Source: Polyangia bacterium (GTDB taxonomy: Bacteria; Myxococcota_A; Polyangia; Polyangiales; Polyangiaceae). From it: DNA of 32,328 bases. Where the stretch lies: NCBI GenBank assembly GCA_030426145.1, contig JAUHZF010000063.1, forward strand, positions 1 to 32,328. Reading direction: 5' to 3'. Of this stretch, positions 1 through 7,429 are shown one piece after another (the stretch's first letter is position 1; every line of letters starts with the position of its first letter). Under the pieces are notes generated by a model. That model did no database searches, was not told the origin of the DNA, and was given only the letters and a program-made list of their open reading frames with translations. A program made the position numbers and the translations under genes.

Positions 1-351
1 GTTGCAAGCTATGTCTCACCGAAATGGGTGCCACAGATGGCGGGCAGCGGTGCGGTTCTGGCCGGGATCACGCGGGCCGGGGGCGTACGCTATGCGGCGC
101 TGACGCCGAATATGCGTGGATATGAGGATGCTTTGGCAGCCAAGGCAGATGAGATTGCGGTGTTTGCATCAGCGTCTGAAGGGTTCTCGAAAGCCAACAT
201 CAATGCGACCATTGCTGAGTCCATCGAACGCTTCGTCCCGATCCTTGAGGCTGCGCGCCACATCGATCTGCCGGTTCGAGGGTATGTTTCTTGCGTGACC
301 GATTGCCCGTATGACGGCCCAACCCCGCCCGAGAAGGTGGCCGAGGTGGCC
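1..351 (+). pseudogene. Hydroxymethylglutaryl-CoA lyase fragment
   Basis: The first 117 codons match the HMG-CoA lyase family (HMGL-like TIM barrel; cleaves HMG-CoA to acetoacetate and acetyl-CoA in leucine breakdown). Visible family features are an SPKWVPQM stretch at the left edge, a TPNxRG motif, and GYVSCVTDCPYDG before the break. The N-terminus lies outside the window. The second half of the barrel, with the metal-binding HxH and the C-terminal catalytic Cys loop, is missing after VAEVA. By hand count, bases 121-240 are about 52% G+C, against 65% at 361-420 and higher values downstream. This piece therefore differs in base composition from the rest and reads like an alphaproteobacterial lyase. 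It cannot be active as it stands. Confidence 0.75.
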
Positions 352-945
352 ACCTCCGGGTTCTGGCTGCAACTCTACGTCTGGGACGAGCGCGAAGCGA
401 GCTACGCCGTGGCGGACAGGGCCGCACGGGCGGGAGCCGAGGCGCTGGTGATCACCGTGGACTCGCCGGTTCTCGCCAACCGCGAATACAACGTGCGCAA
501 CGGCTTCGGCGTGCCCTTCGACGTCAACCACGCCGACTCGGCCACCGCGCCCGCACCGCTCAACCTCACCAGCATGTGGTGGAACTGGAACGGGGGCTAC
601 AAGTTCATGCGGGTCGAAGGCTCGACGGCGGGACTCGACGCCTGGCGCTTCCACCTCGGCAGCACTGCTTGCGATGGCGACATGAGCGGCAACGTCACCA
701 CCTGCGGCAACCCCAATCGCGTCGAGGTGGCGATCGATGGCTTCGACCCAACCGCGTCGGGCGTGGTCTTCGACCTCGCTGCGATGCTCGATGGGGTCGA
801 CCTCGAGACGAACACCATGGACACGCCTCCGGGTTGCATGGCTGCGCCGGCCGACCCCGACTGCGAGCCCTACTTCCAGAATCTCGGCCTCCCGTGGGAC
901 GGAGCCGGCGCGGGCACGCAGACGGCTTTCGAGGCCGGACAATGA
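1..945 (+). CDS. Three-part in-frame chimeric ORF: HMG-CoA lyase / FMN dehydrogenase / MbnP
   Basis: This reading frame is open from the first base of the window to the TGA at 943-945, so its true start lies upstream. Its translation changes family twice. Codons to about 351 read as the middle of HMG-CoA lyase, 352-519 as a piece of an FMN-dependent alpha-hydroxy-acid dehydrogenase, and 520-945 as the C-terminal part of an MbnP-type four-Cys protein. None of the three domains is complete. Each join falls on a short stretch that fits both neighbouring families (VAEVA at 337-351, GVPF at 508-519). A working three-domain protein is therefore unlikely. Either an assembly or amplification chimera or a rearranged pseudogene explains it better. 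The separate pieces are listed below. Confidence 0.6.
   Translation, partial: VASYVSPKWVPQMAGSGAVLAGITRAGGVRYAALTPNMRGYEDALAAKADEIAVFASASEGFSKANINATIAESIERFVPILEAARHIDLPVRGYVSCVTDCPYDGPTPPEKVAEVATSGFWLQLYVWDEREASYAVADRAARAGAEALVITVDSPVLANREYNVRNGFGVPFDVNHADSATAPAPLNLTSMWWNWNGGYKFMRVEGSTAGLDAWRFHLGSTACDGDMSGNVTTCGNPNRVEVAIDGFDPTASGVVFDLAAMLDGVDLETNTMDTPPGCMAAPADPDCEPYFQNLGLPWDGAGAGTQTAFEAGQ
352..519 (+). pseudogene. FMN-dependent alpha-hydroxy-acid dehydrogenase fragment
   Basis: About 56 codons resemble the central strand-helix section of the lactate/mandelate dehydrogenase family (FMN-binding TIM barrel). Characteristic pieces are WLQLYVWDxRE, ALVITVDSPV and NREYNVRNGFGVPF. In a full enzyme of about 370-400 residues these lie near the FMN site in the middle of the barrel. 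The N-terminal third and the C-terminal catalytic His/Arg region are both absent. The fragment is bounded by an HMG-CoA lyase piece on the left and an MbnP piece on the right, all in one frame. It has no start codon context of its own and is not a functional gene. Confidence 0.7.
520..945 (+). CDS. MbnP-like four-Cys metal-binding protein, 5'-truncated
   Basis: The last 141 codons match the MbnP family (metallo-mystery pair four-Cys protein, usually periplasmic and paired with a di-heme MbnH-type enzyme). Visible marks are VNHAD, LNLTSMWWNWNGGYKF, WRFHLGST, two Cys in the ACDGDMSGNVTTCGNPNR stretch and two in PGCMAAPADPDC, giving the four-Cys pattern. The signal peptide and N-terminal part expected for the family are missing because the frame enters from an unrelated dehydrogenase piece. 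The di-heme partner follows after 39 bases on the same strand, which strongly supports the identity. The family is linked to copper handling and to oxidation of a Trp in MbnP by MbnH. That role is family knowledge and is not visible in the sequence. Confidence 0.8.
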   Translation, partial: DVNHADSATAPAPLNLTSMWWNWNGGYKFMRVEGSTAGLDAWRFHLGSTACDGDMSGNVTTCGNPNRVEVAIDGFDPTASGVVFDLAAMLDGVDLETNTMDTPPGCMAAPADPDCEPYFQNLGLPWDGAGAGTQTAFEAGQ

Positions 946-984
946 TGGGTTGACCTCGTGGGCCCAGCGACCACGATGTAGAGC

Positions 985-2127
985 ATGAGCGGTTGGCCGC
1001 ATCAGACCCTGCGGACGGCCTCGATCGTCCTCGTCGCTGGCACACTTGGTTGCTCTGGTGATGCGAGCTCGCCGCAGGCATGGGCGTGGGACCTCCCCGA
1101 GGGCTTCCCGGCTCCGGTGGTGCCCGACGACAACCCGATGACGGTCGAGAAGGTCACACTGGGCCACCACCTCTTCTACGACCAGCGTCTGAGCGGCAAC
1201 CAGACCCAGGCCTGTGCATCCTGCCACCTGCAGGAGCTCGCTTTCACCGACGGGCTCCCGGTCGCGGTCGGTTCCACCGAACAGGAGCACCCGCGCAACG
1301 CCATGGGTCTGGTGAACGTGGCCTACGTGCCCACCTTCAACTGGGCCAATCCGGTGGTGCGTCGGCTTGACGAGCAGGCCCTGACACCGATGTTCGGCGA
1401 GGACCCCGTCGAGCTCGGGCTCGACGGGGACACCATGCGTGAGCGCCTCGCCGCCGATGCGGGATATCAAGCGCTCTTCGAAGCGGCCTATCCCGACGCG
1501 GAAGAGCTGTTCACCGTCGACCAGGTGACCCAGGCGATCGCGAGCTTCGAGCGCACCATCGTGTCGGCCGATTCGCCCTACGACCGCTACCTCGCCGGTG
1601 ACACCGAGGCCCTCGATGCCGAGGCGCGCGAGGGCATCGCGCTCTTCTTCTCGGAGAAGTTCGAGTGCTTCCACTGTCATGGCGGCTTCAACCTCTCCAC
1701 GGCCGTCGATCACGACGGCAACGTCTTCGACCAGTCCGCCTTTTTCAACAACGGCCTCTACGACATCGACGGGGAAGGGGGCTACCCGCTCGACAATCAG
1801 GGGTTGTTCATCTTCACCGGCGACCCTGCCGACATGGGCAAGTTCAGGCCCCCGTCGCTGCGTAACGTGGCGCTGACCGCTCCCTACATGCACGATGGGT
1901 CCATCGCCACCCTCGAAGAAGTGCTCGATCACTACGCACGCGGCGGGCGGCTCATCGAGAGTGGTCCCTACGCTGGCGACGGCAAGGACAACCCCTACAA
2001 GAACGACTTCATCGCGGGCTTCGAGATGACCGACCGGGAGAAGGCGGCCCTGCTCGCCTTCCTCGGGGCGCTGACCGACACCACGGTGATGACCGATCCC
2101 CGCTTCGCCGACCCCGGGCCGCCTTGA
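985..2127 (+). CDS. Di-heme cytochrome c peroxidase-like enzyme, MbnH / MXAN_0977 type
   Basis: This 380-residue exported protein has two CxxCH heme c motifs, CASCH near residue 73 and CFHCH near residue 228, and a late YMHDGS motif of the MauG/CcpA superfamily. The N-terminus is hydrophobic and reaches a Cys (residues about 10-23), so it may be a lipoprotein, although TLGC is a poor lipobox. The gene starts 39 bases after the MbnP-like gene, the pairing expected for the metallo-mystery pair system, in which the MbnH-type enzyme oxidises a tryptophan of MbnP. Length and motifs look complete. Classical hydrogen-peroxide scavenging by a CcpA-like enzyme is the alternative reading, but the MbnP neighbour argues against it. 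Confidence 0.88.
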   Translation: MSGWPHQTLRTASIVLVAGTLGCSGDASSPQAWAWDLPEGFPAPVVPDDNPMTVEKVTLGHHLFYDQRLSGNQTQACASCHLQELAFTDGLPVAVGSTEQEHPRNAMGLVNVAYVPTFNWANPVVRRLDEQALTPMFGEDPVELGLDGDTMRERLAADAGYQALFEAAYPDAEELFTVDQVTQAIASFERTIVSADSPYDRYLAGDTEALDAEAREGIALFFSEKFECFHCHGGFNLSTAVDHDGNVFDQSAFFNNGLYDIDGEGGYPLDNQGLFIFTGDPADMGKFRPPSLRNVALTAPYMHDGSIATLEEVLDHYARGGRLIESGPYAGDGKDNPYKNDFIAGFEMTDREKAALLAFLGALTDTTVMTDPRFADPGPP

Positions 2128-2147
2128 GCGTGTAAGTTGGGTGCGTC

Positions 2148-3302
2148 ATGGGCACCGTCGTTCTCGGAGACCTCCACCTCACCCGCCACAGCGCCCCCAC
2201 GCTGGCGGAGGCGCTCGCGCGCCTGCTGGAGCACCACCGAGGTGATCGGGTCATCGTGGCCGGGGATTTCTTCGACCTTGCGACCGACGCCCCGAAGGCC
2301 GAGCGCCGCGAGGCGATCGCGGCCGTGCTCGACGCGCACCCCATCGTGCGTCGCGCACTCGGAGAGGCGGTCGAGCACGGCACGGAAGTGCTGCTCTTGA
2401 GCGGCAACCACGATGCCGATCTCGGTCGCGACGACCTCGGTCCGGCCGTGGCCGATGCGGTCGGACTCGATCCGGGGGTGCGCCATCGCATCCACTCTCG
2501 GCCATGGTTCATTCGCGATGGCGGGCTCCACGTCGAGCACGGCCACTTCTACGACCCCGACAACGCACCCGCGCATCCGTTGGTGGTGGGCGAAGCGAGT
2601 CTGGGGGTGCACTTCTCCTCCGAGTTCGTGCACCCGACGCAGGCCCACCGCTACCTCCAAGCCAACGACGGGACCCCGCTCAACCTCTTCATCGCGGCGT
2701 TCAGCTGGTACGGGACGCGCGCGCCCTACGTCATCTACCGCTACTTCCACGCGGCATTCGCTGCCCTCGCCAAGGCGGGCCCCCTCTATCGCGCCCACCA
2801 CGAGAGGTCTGTGGGGGCCGAGCGCATGGCTCGCTTCGCCGAAGACGCGGGCGTGCCCCTGTCCACCGTCGAGGCGGTCTTCGCGGGCGGGGTTCCAAGC
2901 ACCCTCGAGAGCTGGCCCAAGACCTTTGCCCGGCTCTACCTCGACCGGGTGCTGGCATCGCTGCTGCTAGGCAGCGGCGCAAGCCTGGCGCTACGCGGCC
3001 GCCCCATGGCCGGGACGAGCCTGGCGACGCTCGGCGGCATGCTCATGACCCTGAGCTGGCTCCAGGGCCACAACCGCTACCGCGGCACGGTGGTCGAGCA
3101 TCTCGAACAGGCTGCCCGCGGGATCCTCGAGCGCACCGACGCCGAACTGGTGATCTTCGGTCACACCCACCGCGAGGCCCTCGGTGACCGCTACGCCAAT
3201 ACGGGGACCTTCGCCTTCCCGCCGGCAGGGGGAGACGGGCGCCCGTATCTCGAGCTCACCGAGGCGCCGTTCGGTCTCCGCATCGAACGCCGCTACGCGT
3301 GA
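2148..3302 (+). CDS. Calcineurin-like metallophosphoesterase
   Basis: The 384-residue protein carries the full two-metal phosphoesterase motif series: GDLH at residues 7-10, a GDFFD block near 40, GNHD near 86, a conserved EHGH near 130, and GHTH near 335. The spacing between the first four blocks is like that of UDP-2,3-diacylglucosamine hydrolases and related enzymes. About 200 residues are inserted before GHTH, including a stretch rich in Leu/Gly/Ala at about 265-300 that could touch the membrane. The substrate cannot be told from sequence. The ATG at 2148 starts 20 bases after the di-heme gene, so the two may share a transcript, though no clear ribosome binding site is seen. Confidence 0.85.
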   Translation: MGTVVLGDLHLTRHSAPTLAEALARLLEHHRGDRVIVAGDFFDLATDAPKAERREAIAAVLDAHPIVRRALGEAVEHGTEVLLLSGNHDADLGRDDLGPAVADAVGLDPGVRHRIHSRPWFIRDGGLHVEHGHFYDPDNAPAHPLVVGEASLGVHFSSEFVHPTQAHRYLQANDGTPLNLFIAAFSWYGTRAPYVIYRYFHAAFAALAKAGPLYRAHHERSVGAERMARFAEDAGVPLSTVEAVFAGGVPSTLESWPKTFARLYLDRVLASLLLGSGASLALRGRPMAGTSLATLGGMLMTLSWLQGHNRYRGTVVEHLEQAARGILERTDAELVIFGHTHREALGDRYANTGTFAFPPAGGDGRPYLELTEAPFGLRIERRYA

Positions 3303-3485
3303 CCCGGCTTCTTGTTCGGCGCGGCGCAGACAGCCGAGGTGACGGTCAGCTGAGGCGAGCGGCGCGCACGCGGGGGCAAGCCGTTGGGGGCGACTGGACG
3401 CACGCCGTGGGTGCTCCCATGGCTAAGATGTCGTCCGGAGGTCTGCGCTCTCGATCACTGTTCTCGTCGCGGTGTCCTGTGCCCG

Positions 3486-4244
3486 CTATCGACTCGTTCC
3501 GCTCATCTGGTGAGGAACTCGAGAGGGCATCGTCTTCAAGAGCTCTTGGGCCTTCGTTCGCGACGGTCCTACGGGCCCTCGAGTGGCCTCATCCAGAAGT
3601 GGCCGCGCTCGCTCGACGTCGTCGAGAAGCGCCCATAGCCATCCGCGCAGGAGCAGGACCGACTGCGCCGTCAAGCGGGGATCGCGTAGCAGAAGCACGG
3701 TGCCCTTTCGCGTCGCTCCAGCGTTCAGCTCGTTACCCAGGTTGGCCTCAACCGCTTCGAGTCGGTGGCGCGCGTCCTGAACGCGTCCGAGGCGCAGCCA
3801 TGCGAGCGCCTCCGTCAGCTCGAGGTCTGGCGAGTCCCAGCACTCTCGAGCGCTTCGCACGCGGCGGCAGATCTCTCTCGGGTCACCACCTTCGAGGAGG
3901 AGAATGCTGCTCCACAACACGTCGAGGCTATACCGATATGGGGATGAGAGTCTTTCGTCGTCGAGTTGCTCTAGTTGCTGCTTTGCGGCCTCCACATCTT
4001 CGAGAAGGAGGTCACAAGCGGCCATGCCAAGTCGGCCGGCGTCTTCCATCGACCACATGTGAGATGATTGCAGGTAGGTGGCGTAGTGCGCTTTCAACTC
4101 CTGATAGCGCCCCGCTCGAAATAGACGCCACGGTGCGGTGACACGAGAGATGATGCGGTAGGCCAACCACGCGAGCATGAGGATGGCCAACACGCGAGTG
4201 GGCTCCAGCGACCATCCAGTGAAGGTTGCGGGTTCGTCGGGCAT
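3486..4244 (-). CDS. Membrane-anchored helical-repeat (TPR-like) protein, unknown function
   Basis: The 252-residue protein has one membrane segment near the N-terminus (residues about 17-35, RVLAILMLAWLAY core). A soluble helical part follows, with regularly spaced Ala/Leu/Arg helices such as AWLRLGRVQDARHRLEAV and LDDVERARPLLDEA, which resemble tetratricopeptide units. No catalytic motif is visible. It points away from the sigma-factor cassette on the other side of a hexamer-repeat spacer and converges with the phosphoesterase gene. Its DNA looks lower in G+C than most neighbours (for example around 3900-4010), so later acquisition is possible but unproven. A plus-strand frame through the same DNA gives an Arg/Ser-rich translation with no domain and was not preferred. 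Confidence 0.65.
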   Translation of the reverse strand: MPDEPATFTGWSLEPTRVLAILMLAWLAYRIISRVTAPWRLFRAGRYQELKAHYATYLQSSHMWSMEDAGRLGMAACDLLLEDVEAAKQQLEQLDDERLSSPYRYSLDVLWSSILLLEGGDPREICRRVRSARECWDSPDLELTEALAWLRLGRVQDARHRLEAVEANLGNELNAGATRKGTVLLLRDPRLTAQSVLLLRGWLWALLDDVERARPLLDEATRGPVGPSRTKAQELLKTMPSRVPHQMSGTSR

Positions 4245-4623
4245 TTCTTGTGGCCTCGGCAGAAGTCTGAAGGGTAGCGTCTCCGAGGGCGCGACGACAC
4301 GCGGTCTGGCGCAGGGTATGTGCGTGGGAGCACGAACCCGACCTCGACCTCGTTCTCGACCTCGTTCTCGTTCTCGTTCTCGTTCTCGTTCTCGACCTCG
4401 TTCTCGTTCTCGACCTCGTTCTCGACCTCGTTCTCGACCTCGTTCTCGACCTCGTTCTCGTCCTCGTTCTCGACCTCGTTCTCGACCTCGTTCTCGACCT
4501 CGTTCTCGACCTCGTTCTCGACCTCACGAAGCGGAGGACTCCTACGAGGAGAGGACGAGCGCGAGATGGCCTAAGAGGGTCGATTTGTGAGCCGTCGGGG
4601 GCGCGGGCGGGTACTTCTTCCCC
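4245..4623. promoter_or_regulatory. Divergent intergenic region with hexamer repeat
   Basis: This 379-base spacer lies between the start of the minus-strand membrane protein (4244) and the GTG start of the ECF sigma factor (4624), so it should carry promoters in both directions. Most of it is the tandem repeat described separately. No clear sigma-70 boxes could be assigned by eye. A stop codon in the sigma-factor frame at 4588-4590 limits how far upstream that gene could start. Confidence 0.5.
4344..4523. repeat. Hexamer tandem repeat, 30 units of TCGACC / TCGTTC
   Basis: Reading by hand from 4344 gives exactly 30 six-base units without an indel. They are of two kinds, TCGACC and TCGTTC, plus one TCGTCC at 4458-4463. 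Units 4-8 and 10-11 are runs of TCGTTC, and most of the rest alternate strictly, so the effective period becomes 12 over much of the array. Degenerate units continue just to the left (4332-4343). One strand is almost pure pyrimidine with a regular CG step. Every frame through the array is open, giving Arg/Ser, Arg/Thr or Ser/Phe/Thr dipeptide chains. It sits in a divergent promoter region. Confidence 0.95.
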
Positions 4624-5277
4624 GTGGCGGTTTCCCCCGCAGAAGACCTGGCGCCCGAGGAGGGTGAAGAAGCCGAGGTCATCCATGCCTTTCGGTCGTC
4701 GCGGCCGCTGGAGCAGCTGGTGCCGGAGGCACTGGCGGGGGATGTCGCGGCCCAGGAGGCCCTGTTTCACCGTTTCGTCGATGGCGTGGAGCGCCGGTTG
4801 TACCGGATCCTCGGACGTGATCCGGAGCTGGCCGACGTGATGCAGGAGGTGTTCCTCGAAGTGTTTCGCAACCTCGGTCACCTGCGAGAACCCGCGGCGA
4901 TGCCGGGGTGGGTGGGCCAGATCACCGTGGCCACCGCCCGCAAGAAGATCCGCAGCCGCAGCCGTCGTCGCTGGCTGCGCTTCTTTCCACCCGAGGAGGT
5001 GCCGGAGGTGGAGCATGTCGACGAAGATGACGAGGTGCGGGCCGCCATGCAGGCCACCTACCGCATCCTCGACACCATGGGGGCGGACCTCCGCATCGCC
5101 TTTGCACTGCGGCACCTCGACCAGTTGGAGCTGACCGACGTCGCCGAGAGCGTTGGCGTGTCTCTGGCCACCATCAAGCGACGGCTGCGCAAGGCGGAGG
5201 AGCTCTTCGCAGCGCGCGCTCGGCGCGACGAGGCTTTGGTCGACTGGCTCGAACGGGGGGAGCGGTGGCCGTCGTGA
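4624..5277 (+). CDS. ECF-type RNA polymerase sigma factor
   Basis: The 217-residue protein has the two conserved sigma-70 regions of the ECF group. Region 2 is around residues 40-110, with DVMQEVFLEVFRNL, and region 4 around 145-195, with the helix-turn-helix LTDVAESVGVSLATIKRRL. An acidic linker (EHVDEDDE) joins them. It would direct core RNA polymerase to a small set of promoters. The start is the GTG at 4624. A frame stop lies 36 bases upstream, and no better start or clear ribosome site is present. The stop overlaps the start of the FecR-like gene, so sigma factor and presumed regulator are translationally coupled. The N-terminal 20 residues are acidic and not part of the fold. Confidence 0.9.
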   Translation: MAVSPAEDLAPEEGEEAEVIHAFRSSRPLEQLVPEALAGDVAAQEALFHRFVDGVERRLYRILGRDPELADVMQEVFLEVFRNLGHLREPAAMPGWVGQITVATARKKIRSRSRRRWLRFFPPEEVPEVEHVDEDDEVRAAMQATYRILDTMGADLRIAFALRHLDQLELTDVAESVGVSLATIKRRLRKAEELFAARARRDEALVDWLERGERWPS

Positions 5278-6371
5278 ATCGATTCGCAGCGTTGGGCAGG
5301 GCCATCGGCGAGCGGCAGGATGCCGACCGCCGAGGGGAACGAAACCAGGCTCGGGCCTACCGCGCGCTCTTCGCTCGCCGTGCGGTGCCACAGCGCCGCC
5401 CAGCCTGGCCCATCGCCTTCGCGGTGGCGGCGCTCACGCTCATGGTTCTCACGGTCGCCGACCGCTTCACGAGCCCCGCTTCCGTGCGTCTCGGACCCTA
5501 TGTTGCGGCGTCCGATGCGCCGCGCTCGGTGGACTTCGCCGACGGAACGCGGGTCACCCTGAAGCCGGGCGCGAAGGCCGCGGTGACTCGGCTCGATGAG
5601 CGTGGCGCCGACCTGACCCTCGAGCATGGGTCGCTCTATGCGTCGGTGGTCAGTCGTGGCGGACGATGGTCGTTCGATGCCGGGCCCTACCGGGTGGAGG
5701 TCACCGGCACCGCCTTCGACCTCACCTGGACGCCACCGCGATTCACCTTGGTGATGCACGAAGGTACGGTGCGCGTCACCGGGCCCGAGCTCGCGCCCAC
5801 GACGGTGCGCGCAGGCGAGCAGCTCGTGCTGCCCCGCGCGACGGTGCCCACGACCCCGATTCCGTCTGCCACCGTCGCAGTGCCACCGGCTCCAAAGGCT
5901 GTCGTGACGCCTACACCCTCTGCGCTTCCTTCGTGGCAAACCGCTGCCGCGGCGGGCGACAACGACGCAGCTTATGCAGCGGTCGCCCCCCACCTCGATC
6001 GGGAGCTCGCCGCCCTCGACGCGGGCGCGATGTTACGGCTCGCCACGGTGGCGCGATTGAGCGGTCACCCCGCGGCGGCCAGCCGCGTGTACCTACGCCT
6101 ACGTGAGCGCTTCCCCGGTACCGCCGCCGCGGCAGAAGCGGCCTTTGCCCTCGGAAGCGTCAGCTTCTCGGCCAATGGGGCCGAAGCCGAACGGTGGTTC
6201 CGCACCGCTCTGGTCGAAGCGAGCGGGGGTGGGCTCGCCGCTTCGGCGCGTGGACGCCTGCTCGAGCTCGCCCAACGACGGGGTGACGCGCGCGCCGCCG
6301 CGGAGGACTATCTGCGCCACCACCCCGACGGCCCGCATGCCGCTCTCGCTCGTAAGATTCTTCATCGCTAG
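5265..6371 (+). CDS. FecR-like transmembrane regulator with C-terminal helical repeats
   Basis: This protein of about 368 residues has a basic cytoplasmic N-terminus, one membrane helix (residues about 49-66) and a periplasmic FecR-type domain at about 75-185. The FecR signs are SVDFADGTRVTLKPGAKAAV, LEHGSLYASV, a VEVTGTAFDLTW strand and VRAGEQLVL. A Pro/Thr-rich linker leads to a helical region (about 225-368) that looks TPR-like. FecR proteins convert an envelope signal into control of an ECF sigma factor, and the sigma gene is directly upstream and overlapping. Two starts are possible: GTG at 5265, or GTG at 5274, which makes a GTGA overlap with the sigma stop. A purine-rich GGGGGAG lies just before the first. 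Confidence 0.85.
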   Translation: MAVVNRFAALGRAIGERQDADRRGERNQARAYRALFARRAVPQRRPAWPIAFAVAALTLMVLTVADRFTSPASVRLGPYVAASDAPRSVDFADGTRVTLKPGAKAAVTRLDERGADLTLEHGSLYASVVSRGGRWSFDAGPYRVEVTGTAFDLTWTPPRFTLVMHEGTVRVTGPELAPTTVRAGEQLVLPRATVPTTPIPSATVAVPPAPKAVVTPTPSALPSWQTAAAAGDNDAAYAAVAPHLDRELAALDAGAMLRLATVARLSGHPAAASRVYLRLRERFPGTAAAAEAAFALGSVSFSANGAEAERWFRTALVEASGGGLAASARGRLLELAQRRGDARAAAEDYLRHHPDGPHAALARKILHR

Positions 6372-7371
6372 CGTGCTGCTCACGCTCCTGGTTCCGCCCG
6401 CGTATGCGGCGGAGAGGCCGCGGGTGCAGGTGCTGCCGACGACCGTTGCACTCGCGCCCCTCCGCGCTTTGGTCGAAGCGGAGCTGCGCGCAGCGGGGCT
6501 CGATGTCGTCGAAGACGACCCCGTCGACGCGGTGGTGCGCCTCACCAATGCTCCCCGCAGCGTCACGATCTGGACCGCGCGCGACCTGCGCCTCCGAAGC
6601 TACGCCTCCGACCCCAGGGCCACCGAGGGCGCCGATGACGCGCTCGCCCGACAGGTGGCAGAGGTGCTTCGTGCCGAATTGACCCTGAGTCCAGAGCCTC
6701 CCGCTCCAACGAGCCCAACATCGATACCAGCCGAGGTAGCGCCCTCGCTGCCAGAACCCCAGGTAGATGCGCTGCCGGCGCCTGAGGCCCCAAAGCCTTT
6801 CACGCCGGCGCCTCTGTCGGGCACGGAACCCCCATTGCCGCCGCCGTGGGCTGAGCTGGTGGTCGCTCCCACTGCGGCGCTATCACCGGGGCCGCTGCCC
6901 ACGATGGGAATGCTCTCCGTCGAAGCGCGTACCCATCCCTTCAGCGCACTCGAGGTATCCCTGTTCACCGCATGGCCGATGGCTACCGTGACGGCCGAGG
7001 ACGCTCGCGGCGATCTCGTTGCCACGACGGGGCATCTCGGTGCACACCTCGGATGGGATCTGCTGCCGGGTGCTCACTGGTCGTTGGTGCCACAGGTGGG
7101 CGCATCATGGCAGTGGATACAGCTCGTGGGGCGCGCCGTTCCTCCGTTTCGCAGTGCACGCGCGAGCGGTCACCTCGGGTGGCTGTTCGGTGGTGCGAGC
7201 TTGGGGTACGCCGCAACGTCATGGCTCACGGTGGTGGTGGGCGGACGCGTGGGCGTCGCCCTGCCGCGCGTCGACCTCACCATTGCCGATGCCTCGATTG
7301 GCGGGTATGCGTGGCCGGCCGTTCACGTCTACGGGGGGCTTGCGTTGCCATTGCGAGGGTCGCCATGGTGA
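6337..7371 (+). CDS. Exported outer-membrane-like protein of the sigma/FecR cassette
   Basis: The ATG at 6337 gives a clean signal peptide (residues 1-25, ending PAYAA) and overlaps the end of the FecR-like gene by 35 bases. A longer frame upstream would lie wholly inside that gene and lacks a signal. The mature protein has an N-terminal alpha/beta part (about 25-110), a Pro-rich linker (about 115-180), and a C-terminal half with alternating aromatic/Gly strands typical of a beta-barrel, such as GHLGAHLGWDLLPG and VHVYGGLALPLRG. It is probably the output or sensor partner of the sigma/FecR pair, by context only. The exact family is not recognised. Confidence 0.7.
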   Translation: MPLSLVRFFIASVLLTLLVPPAYAAERPRVQVLPTTVALAPLRALVEAELRAAGLDVVEDDPVDAVVRLTNAPRSVTIWTARDLRLRSYASDPRATEGADDALARQVAEVLRAELTLSPEPPAPTSPTSIPAEVAPSLPEPQVDALPAPEAPKPFTPAPLSGTEPPLPPPWAELVVAPTAALSPGPLPTMGMLSVEARTHPFSALEVSLFTAWPMATVTAEDARGDLVATTGHLGAHLGWDLLPGAHWSLVPQVGASWQWIQLVGRAVPPFRSARASGHLGWLFGGASLGYAATSWLTVVVGGRVGVALPRVDLTIADASIGGYAWPAVHVYGGLALPLRGSPW

Positions 7372-7429
7372 CGCCGTGGCGTTCGACGAAATCTGAGCCG
7401 TGTGAGGCGGCATTGGGGACTCTCCCTTC

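Noticed and set aside
985..2127. Ordinary cytochrome c peroxidase for hydrogen peroxide removal
   Set aside because: The adjacent four-Cys MbnP piece points to the MbnH/MXAN_0977 type.
3299..4141. Plus-strand frame of 280 codons opposite the membrane protein gene
   Set aside because: Its translation is Arg/Ser/Pro-rich with no domain, while the opposite strand gives a clear membrane helix and helical repeats.
4344..4523. CRISPR array
   Set aside because: Units are six bases with no spacers, and no cas gene is present.
4177..4590. Plus-strand frame coding a long Arg/Ser dipeptide chain
   Set aside because: All frames through the hexamer array are open, and the peptide is a product of the repeat; no start signal or domain supports a gene.
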